64,000 bases of DNA from Fulvia fulva (lineage: Eukaryota > Ascomycota > Dothideomycetes > Mycosphaerellales > Mycosphaerellaceae): positions 4,836,001 through 4,900,000 of the forward strand of contig NC_063016.1 of NCBI RefSeq assembly GCF_020509005.1, read 5' to 3'. Both the position numbers and the translations under genes were made by a program. Shown in pieces: positions 53,201 to 63,839 of the stretch. Numbering within the stretch: the first letter of the stretch is position 1; the number at the start of each line of letters is the position of its first letter. Under the pieces are notes generated by a model. That model was not told where the DNA came from. It saw nothing but the letters and a program-made list of their open reading frames with translations, and did no database searches.

Positions 53201-54780
53201 TTAGTCTTAGCTAATAGGTCGTATAAGTTGCGCTATTCGTCGTACTTAGCGATAAAAATAGAAAATAACTCGTTCTTACCCTACTATAGGACCTAGAGCT
53301 TCTAGAAGGCCTTGCCTACGACGTCCTTCTTACTATACCGATCGATAAGGAATTGGATTATACTATCGATAGACTTGAAGGGGTCAATATAATTACGCTT
53401 AGTACGCTTAGAGGGTACTCGCGGATTATATAGCTAGTACGGGTACCCGTCGAGGTAGTTAAGGATATAGCGTAGTCCGTCCTTAATAGTCTAGAACTAT
53501 ATTACGGACAGCTTAATCTCTAGCTAATCGAGCTAACGGTTAAAGTTTATATTCTTATTATCGAACTTGATTTCTAGGTCCTTAACTAACTTGTTAGTAT
53601 ATATAACATTGACTAAGGGTTCGATAGTAGTGAACTAGCTAACGGCGGTATTACTAGTTACACTAGAAGTACTACTAGGTATACCCTAGCGTTCTCGTCG
53701 TAAGGAGTTACGGCGTAGGTAACGGCGTAGTCGACTATTATCTCTACCTTCATCGTTATTAGAGTTGTCTCCGTCGTTATCGCTACTACCTCTACCGCCT
53801 CCTCGTCGGGTACCTCTACCTATACGGTCCTACTAAGTAGGAGGCGTAGGTGATCGTAAAACACCGTTACGACGAGGGGAGTAGACGCGGACCTAACAAC
53901 TACGGTTATTATTATTATTACCATTAGTACCGCTAGTATCGCTAGTACCGTTCGTATCCTTAGCTACTAGCTAAGCCTTTAGTTCTACTACCTCCTTATT
54001 TAGAGCCTAATTACGCTTAGATAGGGCTTTAATATCCTTAGGTAATATACCTACCTACGACTCCTCGACCTGTCCGAAGAGCGTATCGTTATTCTATCGG
54101 AGGCGCTAATTAGCTTCGTAAAGGTCTTATATCTAACTCTTATACTTCTAGTATTTGTTAAAGTAGAATATAAAGAGGCCCTTAACATCCTTATCCTTTT
54201 CGAGTTGACTAAGACTCTCGGATACGATATTACGTTCCTTCTTTATATCGGCGTACTTACGCTATATAACCTTATTAGCCTTCTTTAGGGACTCGACCTA
54301 GTTAAAAAGTATAATAAAGTCTAACTATATCTAGCGGACGAGGTGAAATATAATCTCCGGGTGTACTATAGTACGAGTCGCGAACTTAGCTAGGCTCTTA
54401 ATAGTAGTATACTCTAAGGCGATTACCTACTCCTTAGGTTAGCATATATTATTAGTTTTACTATCTTATATAGATATATTATCTCTTGACTCTATGATCT
54501 TATACACCTTAATTCCTCCTTCTTCTAAGATCTATTCTTCGTTAAGGAATTGTACAAAGTTAATAGGGTCGGAGGTTAAGGTAAACTACTATTCTTTAGG
54601 TAGTAGATCCTTCTCGATCTCTTATTATTCGGCGGCGAAGTTCGAGTCGTCGTCGGAAGGGAAGGTACCTAGGGCGATATCGGTACCTAGGTTATCGAGT
54701 GTCTACGTTTTAGTAGATACGGTTAGGAAAAGCTTAGCGCGTACGAGCGACTAACGCTTATACTTACTAAGATCTAGATA
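50243..54780 (-). pseudogene. Gypsy-D (minus): RNase H, RT, protease and gag remnants
   Basis: Read on the minus strand, from high to low coordinates: a degraded gag region (~54780-52900, with an (ATT)n tract near 53906), protease (NSGSANELI, ~52445; the catalytic Asp appears to be Asn), RT (VYLDN at ~51050-51068) and RNase H (YEIYDKELLAIVLAF ~50490; YSDYKNLEYF ~50340; FKITYRLG ~50260). Gln/Trp positions are stops. The RNase H C-terminus and integrase zinc finger are missing at the LINE-A junction, so continuity with the integrase at 38854-40395 is not proven. Confidence 0.75.
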
Positions 54781-54907
54781 AAGAGGTTACTTAGGTAAGA
54801 GCACCCCGTTAGTAGTACTACTAGGTATAGCTATATTATACTATTATATAGTAGATGAGACTACTCTCTTAGTAGGTATATAAGGGCCCTATAAGAGTAG
54901 GGAGGCG

Positions 54908-55122
54908 CGCGTTTTACGCGAAGGAGAGAGGTGATCTATTGACTTAACTAATACTTTTATTTGCGCGACTATAGTTATTATTAGTACGCCTATACGCGCG
55001 ACTCGACGGTTAGTAACTATAGTGAACTTGACCTACCTTAACGCGTTTTACGCGAAGGAGAGAGGTGATCTATTAACTTAACTAATACGCTTGTTTACGC
55101 GACTATAGTTGTTATTAGTACG
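54908..55122 (-). repeat. Direct repeat of 81 bp, 134 bp apart, in the Gypsy-D leader
   Basis: Copies at 54908-54988 and 55042-55122 share CGCGTTTTACGCGAAGGAG through TTATTAGTACG with few differences, mostly G/A. They lie between the 5' LTR and gag, i.e. in the untranslated leader. Confidence 0.75.
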
Positions 55123-55166
55123 ATTTGATTATAACTACTAGCCTGACTAGATAGGCCGCTTATAGG

Positions 55167-55175
55167 ACCGAATAA
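55167..55175 (-). promoter_or_regulatory. Gypsy-D predicted self-priming primer-binding site
   Basis: In sense TTATTCGGT, starting 3 nt after the LTR end (55178). It exactly complements ACCGAATAA within the LTR (complement of 55232-55240). Same geometry as Gypsy-1 with a different sequence. Confidence 0.65.
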
Positions 55176-55177
55176 AC

Positions 55178-55327
55178 TATTACGGGTAGTGATCTATAAG
55201 ACGATAGTATAGGGTTACCGTAAAATAAGCGTTATTCGGTAAGGCTACGAAAGAGAAGCGCGAAGCGCGCGAGATATATAAGGAAGCGCTAAGGCGCGCG
55301 ACGTTACGGTAGTAGTAAACCGTAACA
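55178..55327 (-). repeat. Gypsy-D 5' LTR (minus orientation)
   Basis: 150 bp, in sense TGTTACGG...CGTAATA. It matches the plus-strand LTR at 55986-56135 in inverse orientation with few differences. It has TATATAT, then TCTTTCGTAG and the 9-mer primer 41 nt after the TATA start. Confidence 0.82.
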
Positions 55328-55985
55328 AACTAGTTAATAATACGCCCGTCTAAGAAGCTCGACATTAAGAACGTAGGGCCGTATAAGATTACCGTAACAC
55401 TCCTATATTAAAATACTTACCGCGTTATAATACCCGATTAGTTAGGTAATCTCTATAACACTTTCTACGCCTTGCTCCTATAACTAGCTACTAATGACCC
55501 CGAACCTAGACAGATCCTAGTACCGCCGCCTCTAATCGAGATTACCCGCGACGACAATAGCGAAACGTCCGAAGAGTACTTCGTAGAGGATATACTTAAT
55601 AGGAAATATTTTAAGCTAAAGGGAAGACTACTAAAATACTTACTACCGAAGCAAGACGAGTATAAGTACCTAGTAAAGTAGAAAGGATACCGCGAGCCGA
55701 GCTAGGAGCTACTAGAAGCATTAGTAGGAGCAGCCGCCTCTATTATAGACTTCTACTATAACTTTCCGACAAAGTCTATACCCGCCGACTTTAAGCCGCC
55801 GTACGACTAGATACCTAATAGGGACCGAGTTACTAGTATACTACGGTCTTATACTAAGTCTAGGTAGATATAGGCTCGGATACTTAATAAATAAGATAGA
55901 CTAGAGGATAATATAGTTTTTGTAGATATACTACTATAGAGACAGAGCCGTCCGAGAACGAATAGCGATCTAAAGGGGGGGGTAC
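55328..55985 (+). pseudogene. Gypsy-D (plus): integrase GPY/F and chromodomain remnant
   Basis: The plus-strand translation starts TRPSKKLDIKNVGPYKIT, the GPY/F module. A chromodomain follows (YKYLVK.KGYREPS.ELLEAL ... DFYYNFP, near 55655-55765), then a degraded tail and a polypurine tract (AAAGGGGGGGGTAC, ending 55985). The upstream part of the element is absent because the inverted Gypsy-D LTR abuts it. Confidence 0.82.
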
Positions 55986-56135
55986 TATTACGGTTTACTA
56001 CTACCGTAACGTCGCGCGCCTTAGCGCTTCCTTATATATCTCGCGCGCTTCGCGCTTCTCTTTCGTAGCCTTACTAAATAACGCTTGTTTTACGGTAACC
56101 CTATACTATTGTCTTATAGATCACTACCTATAATA
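55986..56135 (+). repeat. Gypsy-D 3' LTR (plus orientation)
   Basis: 150 bp beginning TATTACGG (RIPed TGTTACGG) after the polypurine tract and ending CTATAATA. It is the inverse counterpart of 55178-55327. Confidence 0.82.
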
Positions 56136-56228
56136 GTACTAGAGGATAATTAAGCGTTTGCGCGATTATAGAGCTCGATAGGCAAGTAGAACGCTTAGAG
56201 GACTAAGGCGTGTTTTAGGAGGGGGGGT
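56136..56228 (+). mobile_element. RIPed remnant of a Gypsy-1 3' end
   Basis: Aligns with 32430-32538 of Gypsy-1: CTAGAGGATAATT, GCGCGATTATAGAGCTCGA, GACTAAGGCGTGTTTTAGGAG and the polypurine tract. There is an internal deletion of ~16 nt and RIP-type changes. It shows an older Gypsy-1 family copy existed here before Gypsy-D inserted. Confidence 0.75.
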
Positions 56229-57204
56229 TCTATTACTATACTACGCGCTCCCTTATAATAGCTAAGATATAAGAGATATACTAATACTTACGACAGTAGA
56301 TAGCGTTAGTATAAGTAGTCTAAGCTAAGTACGTAAACTAGACTCGTATACCTATACTACGGTACGCCGAAGGTAACGAAGTATAGGTAAGTACTAAGAA
56401 CTAGATAATAGAAAGACCTTCTCGTAAGATAGACGTAAAGTAGTCTAGACCGTACGTAATTATAGAGGTACTACCGGGTAACACTTATAAAGTAGAGCTC
56501 CTACCTACTTTAAATATCGATAATCGCTTCTACTTATACCTTCTTATACTAGTTTATCCGCCGGTTATAGGATAGATATAACCCGTACTACTACCGATCC
56601 GAATTATCGACGACGAATAATACGAAGCCGATCCTACCGAACCTAATTAATAGGAAGTTAAGCAAATTCTAGACTATAAGAAGAGATAGCCGCGAGGACT
56701 AATACCGGTAGGAGGTAAGTAGCTATATTAGGAATACTTAGTGAAATATATTAGATATAATAAGCTATCCTATAAAGCTACGGACTAGGTTATCGAGACT
56801 ACCGCCGCCTCCGTAGCCGACTTTTACTATAACTACCTAAGAGCGACTAAGCTACCTAGTTTTTAACTACCTATAGACTAGATACTAAATAAGAATACTA
56901 TAGGTATACGTATAGCGTACTAACTAGTATAAGTAGCGATAGCTCTAATGCCGGTAGGACTAGGCCTCCGGGCTTATAAGAAAGAGAGCGATACGCGTCG
57001 CGATAATAATCTTACTCGACGAGTAGACCGAGTAGTAGACGCTAATCTTCCGATTAGCGCGAGTTAAGACGATCTTAAAGACGGATTAGATAATAGTCTA
57101 ATAGATAATAAGGTGTTTATAAAGGTAATAAGAGATGTAATAGATACGATAGATATAAGAGGAGAGAAGAGTACTCCGGAGCGTACTCTAAGAAGGGGGG
57201 GTAG
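56229..57204 (+). pseudogene. Gypsy-E: integrase C-terminus and chromodomain remnant
   Basis: The plus-strand translation gives a GPY/F-like stretch (SRPYVIIEVLPGNTYKVELL, ~56435-56500) and a chromodomain-like block (EYLVKYIRYNKLSYKATD ... VADFYYNYL, ~56735-56845). A degraded tail leads to the polypurine tract (GAAGGGGGGGTAG, ending 57204). It is a different family from Gypsy-D. RIP-saturated. Confidence 0.75.
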
Positions 57205-57390
57205 TATTACCGTACCGGCGTATATTTACTTAAACCCGCGGGTACGTACCTAGACCCCGCGCCCGCTAACTAATCCGACTAGCGGCTTAGCGCCCGTATA
57301 TAACTCTCGCGCCCTCCGCGCCTCTCTTAGATAGAATATCTATTCGACTTGTACCTTATCTAATTACGTACTTATACCTACTTATAATAT
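57205..57390 (+). repeat. Gypsy-E 3' LTR
   Basis: Begins TATTACCG after the polypurine tract. It has TATATAACTCTCGCGCCCTC, a TATA plus CG-rich block resembling the other LTRs. The right end (~57390, ...TAATATA) is approximate because there is no second LTR to compare. Confidence 0.6.
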
Positions 57391-57423
57391 AGAGTAGGGG
57401 ATCTACAAATCTATCTATCTATT
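57391..57423 (+). mobile_element. Possible extreme 5'-truncated LINE-B 3' end
   Basis: TAGGGGATCTACAAATCTA followed by TCTATC repeats resembles the last ~35 nt of LINE-B (TAGGGGAATGACAAATCTA). No upstream LINE sequence is present. Short, so only suggestive. Confidence 0.4.
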
Positions 57424-57689
57424 AGTAGTAGTTAGTACTAGGTATAAATATCTCTTTACTAGTTATATTAGCGTAGCTATTATTACTAATAGACTAGACA
57501 AATTCTAATCTACTAAAGCTTAGCCGTAGAGTTATAAATAGCCCTTCTAGTAAGCTAAATACTACTTTATCCGATATTCTTGTGACTAAAGGTAAGTTAT
57601 AGTAACTTACTTAGATAGACTTACTATTATAAGTAGCTTACGATTCTAAAATAATAGCTTTGTAACTAGTATTAGTATTATATTCCGCT
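57424..57689. other. Unassigned AT-rich RIPed sequence
   Basis: No motif or ORF is recognised. Its last 14 bp (TATTATATTCCGCT, 57676-57689) are the left target duplication of LINE-B4, repeated at 62698-62711. Confidence 0.7.
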
Positions 57690-60600
57690 GACTTCCGGTA
57701 GTTACGACTTCTATATACGGCTAACGCCCTTATATCTCGATTATCGATCTCTACGCCAAAACACGACACATTCGAAAGCTCTTATCAAGGCCATTCTAAC
57801 GATATATAAAGTAGGCCACTGCCCCTAGGACTAAGGGAGTTCTACCTTATTTAATCTAGATAGCTTAAAGCTCTCTTCACCCTGTTTCTTTAGCTCTAAA
57901 CGCCGCGGAGGTGCCTAGCTACATTAGGCAACTCCTAGGCAATAGTAGCCTAGGCTACGGTACTAACGGCGCCTACGGCCCTATAGGCGAAGCCCCCCTA
58001 AGACAACTAGTAGCAACTTATAGAGGACGTAAAAAGTATAGAAACTAACGATTAGCTCCCTTACCGGTCTCTATAGATAATGATCACTTAGCTACGTACG
58101 GCGCTTGTACTGTCGTATTACCGAGGGCAATAAGAAATAAGGACGACGTCCTAGGCGATTAGTAAGGCTACCCGGAATCAACACCCCTATAGCTAGGTAT
58201 CGGTCGCGGTATCGATACTAGGCCCCCGCCTAACGTACGATATAGTTACGATCCGTATTATAGTAAAGGAAGACTAGGCCGAAGTTACGAAGCTATCGAA
58301 TAAGGAGCTCGCCTAACGAATCAACTAACTAGGGGTGGTCGTAGTGAACTAATAGTCTAACGGTACTCTATAGATCTATACTAGCTCTACTACTACTAGG
58401 AGGCACCTAGAGGCATAGCTATAGTAGGCATCTAAGGTTACGGCATTAGCGAAGGTCTTAACGAAACAATTCACGATCCTAGTCTACGACATGCCTAAGG
58501 AGTTTGACCTAACTAACTAGGGTCACCTACGCGCTCTCTAAGAGGACAACCCGGTCACTCTTAACTCTCTAATCTAGAAGGCGACTTGGCTCTATAGGAA
58601 ATGGCTAGAAGGTAAGAAGGCCTCGGCGCTAATAGTATAGCTATAAGACGCGAAAGCGGCGGATCTAGCGATAGAACAAGGCCTAGTCTAGTAATATAGC
58701 CTTAAGATAGTAGAAAAGCACTCCTTATCCTTTCGTGTCCTCTAATGCTTTAAATACTAACAGTATAGACACTAAACCTACACGTATATAAACAAGTAGG
58801 CCTGCTCGAACTATATAGGAGACTATATATCTAGGGACTATATATCGACTACGAGACGGTACGCGAACTGTCCGGGGCACTACCTATCGTATAGTACGGA
58901 ATGCCTATAGCGGAAACTAGCGAAAAACAAGGCAATCATAAACAGAACCGTCGCCCTAAGATTCTACGGCGACCGTAAGGCTAGCCTATACCGGAACTAA
59001 CTAGCGGCGGTCGGGTATAAGCGCCCTAGGGCCGAGAACGATATAAAGGATACGTAACCTAGGGCGTACGGGAGGCCACGTGCTCTACTAGCTACGGCGA
59101 GGGAATCTAACTAGGCCCGGCTCCCCTTTAGTATATAGCCGATAGGCGTAGACTAGGACGTATAGGGTAGTAGGACATAGGACGATATAGAGGAAATAAT
59201 TGTCGATACCGATAACTAGCCTCGATACGCTTAGTATTATCTAGTATAACGTCAACTATAGCAAGGATATAGTCTAGAACCATTTCCTATACGAGGCGGA
59301 CCCGCGCGTCTACTACGTCCTTATAATCTAGGAGCTATAGATTAACCCGTACTATAAGAGACTAACGACCTATAAGTCACTAGGCTATACGACATACCTA
59401 CGAGGCGACGGTAGACCCCGTACGTACTTCTATATTAGTAAGGACATACTAGAATCCGACTAGGAGGTAGTGTACTACGTAGACGAAGAAGGCGGGGGCG
59501 ATATTACCTCCCTCTACGTAGGTAGTACCTAGATACACAACCTATATATATAACCGCTAGCCTCGAGGTCTAGCCGCGACCTAGGGGTCTATAGACACCT
59601 AGATAGTACGCTTAAGAGACAAGGGTACTATATCGTAGTAGGAGACTTTAATATATACTACCCTTCCTAGGAAAGCCTTATATAGCCGTACCCTATAGCC
59701 GACGAAGTACTCGACTTAATAGCGAGTAACGTAATTGCCCTTAATACCCCGAAGGACCTAGGCACCTAGAAGAGAGGGGGACTCTAAGGCACGATCGACC
59801 TCTCCTAGATCTTAGATAGCTACTACTATACGGTAACCTACTATAGGATCGAATATAAACTCGAGGCGTCGTTAGACTATATACTAGTTAGGACCTCTAT
59901 TACGATACAGATATAACGTATACTAGCGAGAACCCCTAAGCTAAACTAGGGAAAGGCCTACTAGGCCAACATCTAGGCGTACCTCGATGACTCTAAGAGG
60001 CTAGTCTAGATCGCGTAGTAGCAATATAATAGTAAAGACGAGATAGACGAAGTAGTCTAGGGGTTAATAGACGAAATAAGAAAAGCGACCTCACTTCACG
60101 TTCCGCTTGCCTAACTAACGACATAGTCTAAACTATACTAGACGCCGGAGTGCACTACGGTAGTAAGCGAAGCAAGGAGAGCCCGCCGGGTATAGACGAG
60201 CAGCTATAGCGAGGAGGCCTAGAACGTATATAGGGAGGCATACTAATAGAAGAAAGCTATAATACGAAGGGAGAAAGCAGTCGGCTAGAGGGCTATAGTA
60301 GAAGAAATCGCCGGCAAGCTAGAGAGGATGTAGAAGCTAGCAAAATGGGCCCGACAGGACCCTATATAGGGCCCCTCCTTCTCTATCCTAGCGCTACAAT
60401 CGCCTAGTAGCCCGGTTAGCGACCCCGAGGCTAAGGCGCGTCTACTAGCTAGTAAGTTCTTCCCGCCCCTAGTCGAGGCTAATCTAAGCGATATAAACAG
60501 CTCTACTCCCCTAGCCCCTAGTATCGCGGTCTAATAGGAGGTGTCCGAGGGAGAAGTTGCCGCTATACTAAGGAAGTTGCCGGCGAAGAAAGCCCCGGGG

Positions 60601-62697
60601 CCGGATAGGATCCTAAACGAGCTACTAAAGAAGTATAGAGATCAACTAGCCCTAGTAGTTATAGCGATCTTTAACGCCTACCTATAGACCGGATACTACC
60701 CGATAGCTTTTAAATAATCGACGATAGTAGTCCTACGTAAGCCGTAGAAGGAAGACTATACGTAGGTGAAGTCGTACCGCCTAATTGCGCTCCTTAACAC
60801 TCTTAGGAAGGCGCTTAAGAAGCTAGTTATAACGAGACTCTCCGAGGCGGTAGAGGAACACTCCCTACTCCCGGACACCTAGATAGGTACGCGTCTATAG
60901 CGATCGACGCTATCCGCGATAGAACTTATCACCTCTTAGGTAAAGGCTATCTAGTATAAGAATAGAGACAAGGTAGCTTCCTTACTTAGCCTAGACATAT
61001 TGGGAGCCTTCGACTACGTATTATACCCGCGGCTACTCTATATCCTAAGGTCGAAAGGACTCCCTAAGTAGCTTATTAACTTCGTACGGTCCTACCTCTA
61101 AAACCGTAGTACGTCGATCCTAGTCGGCTAGTATAGAAGCCTATTTTAAGTAGTCTATACTAGAATCCCGTAAGGCTTAACGCTAGTATCTATTCTGTTC
61201 CTCTTCTTTATAGCGACGCTACTCCTAGCCCTAGAATCCTAGAACACCGCTACGAGCGGCTTCGTAGACGATATAAACATCCTAGCGTAGTCTTCCTCGA
61301 CTAAGGAGAACTATAGGCTACTAGAATAGAAGCACAAGATCTACGAGGACTAGGCTAGGAGGCACGGGGCTCGGTTTGCCCTAGAAAAGTACAATCTAAT
61401 ACACTTTACGCGCCGGCTACGGTTCTATAATATATAAGCTTCTATCTAGATATAGGGGTATACGACTAACCCGGTAAATCAGCTTAGGATCCTCGGACTA
61501 TAGGTAGACCCGGCGCTACGGTAGAGGAAGTACGTATAGGCAATATTACGGAAAGCTAAATAGAATATAGCATTATACTAGAGGCTTACTACGTCTATAT
61601 AGGGGGCGGACTTCCGGTAGTTACGACTTCTATATACGGCTATTATACGGCCAGTCCTTATCTATAGTAGCTAAGTGTAGTCCTTAGGCGCGAGGGCCTA
61701 CCTATCGAAGGGACTCGTCGCGCCGCTAGCGAAGATCTAAAACTAATGCCTAAGAAAGGTTACCGGGGTATATAAGTCGATACTAACGAGGATACTTAAG
61801 TACGAGACCGCTATACCGCCGATCGACCTATATATCTAGGGACTACGGACCTCTTACTTAGGCAAGTTAGCACAGTACCTAGTATAGAAGGTTATCGCTA
61901 GTATAGTCGTAAGGGCCCGCGAATTAGTACTAGCGTATAGGGGTATTCGACCCGGAAACGAGCCGAACTACCGGGTAAGGGACGAATAGCTAGCAATATA
62001 ATAGGAAGGTAAGAAATTGTTTATAGAGCAACTATAGAAAGAGAGGTAGAACAACTAGGTTATAGGGTATAGTAGACGCCCTTAGCTAGCGGGACAACCT
62101 AAGGAATAGTTAGCTACAAAATCCGCGGTTAAGCACCCCCTAAAGCTTATCTACTACCGCCTTACGAGGGTATAGAGTAGTATAGTAACCTAACTACAAA
62201 GCGAACACATCGGCCTCTAGGGGTACCTATTATAGAGGAAGGTTCTAGGATACACGAATACTAGCTACCCCTACGGCTATTACTCCTAGAACGTACGGTA
62301 CGTACTCCTCGTCTATCCGAGGTGGTCGCTAGGAAGGGGGGAGTAGATAGTAAAGGCGAGGAACCGGACGATTAGGGCACTTCTTAATAACGCTAAGGAC
62401 CTACGGCGTATTACGAACTAGATACTAGAGAAGGGCTAGCTAGAACAGTACCGCCTAGTAGGAGTAGTATAGGAAGAGAGGACACGACGTAGCGCGACGA
62501 GACCGGCTAGGAGCGGGGGCTAACGGGGTAGTAACATAGACTACGTACGTTCAGAGGGAAAGCTAAACTAGATAAGGAGTAGTCGGGGGCGGGAAGGGTT
62601 TTCACCTATTCGGGTTTCCCTTTGTATATAATAATAGATATATACCTATATAGGCCGGATAGGGTCCTAGAATAGGGGAATGACAAATCTATCTATC
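57690..62697 (+). mobile_element. LINE-B copy B4, saturated with RIP
   Basis: A full-length plus-strand LINE-B between 14-bp duplications. The ORF1 start is ATA at 57942-57944 and the ORF2 stop is at 62521-62523, the same 4,581-nt spacing as in B3, so no indels despite heavy mutation. The first 52 nt are filler, of which 34 nt (57690-57723) copy the element's own RT region at 61619-61652. The tail is ATCTATC repeats at 62687-62697. Confidence 0.94.
57942..62523 (+). pseudogene. LINE-B4 ORF1+ORF2 remnants
   Basis: Colinear with B2: zinc-knuckle remnants near 58738-58890, ORF2 from ~59206, the FVDD-equivalent near 61262. The start codon is lost (ATG to ATA) and stops lie throughout at former Gln and Trp codons. 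It carries many more changes than B3, including at sites B3 retains. Confidence 0.88.
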
Positions 62698-62711
62698 TAT
62701 TATATTCCGCT

Positions 62712-62930
62712 ATCCTACGTCGCTCTATACTAGTTTCTAGCGAGTTACTATTTACTAAACTATCTCTAGCTATTTACTAAAATCTAACCTATATTTAGCC
62801 GACTTTCCTCGGAGGATGCTATTTTATACCTTAAAGACCCTCTAGTATCTTTAATCGACGCGTACTTAAGTAGGTAAAGAGTAGGAGGGGGGCTCTTACG
62901 AGGTAGGAGTAGGGGCCCCGCCGATGTGCC
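62712..62930. other. Unassigned RIP-affected flank
   Basis: TpA-rich to about 62930, where CpA and TpG reappear. No gene is seen. A minus-strand open frame (62784-63236) crosses this edge and the MITE boundary, which makes it an unlikely gene. Confidence 0.6.
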
Positions 62931-63169
62931 CTCCCCGAGGCGCAACCGCGACGTGCAAGACATTCGTTGTATAAGTGAGCTTGGTAAATAGCTACCCGCG
63001 CTTTGGTGAATAGCAAGTGGCGGTTTCGGCGTCGAGCTCCGCAATCGTGAGAAGCTCTGTCGATTCAACAACGTGGCCGCCAAGCCGTGAACGAGCTTGT
63101 TGGTCCTGCACAGCACAGTGCTCCTGGACGATGCGCGCAAAAGCTTGTCCACGGCCGGTTCTTTGACTG
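62931..63169. other. Un-RIPed intergenic-like sequence
   Basis: Balanced dinucleotides and no convincing ORF. It ends with CTTTGACTG (63161-63169), the left target duplication of the MITE. Confidence 0.55.
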
Positions 63170-63648
63170 GCCACAAGCTTCGCCGCACCCCAGCAATCGC
63201 CGCACCCCAGTGACTTTTTATCATCAACACCACCAATATTGCTCATATCAACTTGATTCTTTTCCCAAAGTGTTCGCAGCTATCTGTTTCCATATTCTGC
63301 ATACTCATATCGCGTAAAAACACGTTGTGTTGCCGAGAGGTTGGTGTTGACGCTTCGGCATGGGATTTTGGTGAGAGCCCCACCAAAGCTTCATGCGCCC
63401 GTGTCGAGATTCACGCGTTTCTTGCTTTCTCACCACCTCACCACATACAACAACACACCATGGAGCCCACTATAGTGCCCACAGGCTCTCAAATTCTGTA
63501 TTCGCGATGCTATTCTGAGCAATTTGAGCTACATATCGTGTATTTTGAGCGTGTGTGGCAATTGATACAAGCCAGCAACACCATGTGTCGGAACGCGAGA
63601 ATCCGAGCTGGGGTGCGGCGATTGCTGGGGTGCGGCGAAGCTTGTGGC
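63170..63648. mobile_element. 479-bp MITE with 41-bp perfect TIRs
   Basis: Inverted repeats 63170-63210 and 63608-63648 are exact complements, starting GCCACAAGCTTCG. Each TIR contains CGCCGCACCCCAG twice, 4 bp apart. A 9-bp duplication CTTTGACTG flanks it (63161-63169, 63649-63657). A 9-bp duplication with long TIRs suggests Mutator-like mobilisation; hAT would give 8 bp. The internal sequence has no transposase. A 64-codon frame (MEPTIVPTGSQ, from 63462) runs into the right TIR and is probably not a gene. No RIP is evident. Confidence 0.88.
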
Positions 63649-63657
63649 CTTTGACTG

Positions 63658-63839
63658 TGCTTGTAGCCCCCGATACTCACTTGACCTTGACCTTACTATC
63701 ACCAACAACATGGGTGTCCTGTGGTGCTTAATGGCTAACGCGACTCTAATTTAGACCATGAAACTACGCGAACCACTTTCACAACGACCTCCTACCACGC
63801 ACGACTCTTGTGGTTCCAGGTTCTTCTTATGTATCCTGA
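63658..63839. other. No feature recognised
   Basis: Un-RIPed sequence between the MITE and a terminal open frame. Only short ORFs, none supported. Confidence 0.5.

Noticed and set aside
38693..55327. 38693-38853 and 55178-55327 as the LTR pair of one element
   Set aside because: Their sequences do not align and the domain order between them has a gap at the LINE-A junction.
62784..63236. 150-codon minus-strand open frame as a host gene
   Set aside because: It spans RIPed flank, un-RIPed DNA and the left MITE terminal repeat, so it cannot be a conserved gene.
63253..63654. 133-codon frame within the MITE as a transposase
   Set aside because: No transposase motif, and it ends by reading through the terminal repeat.
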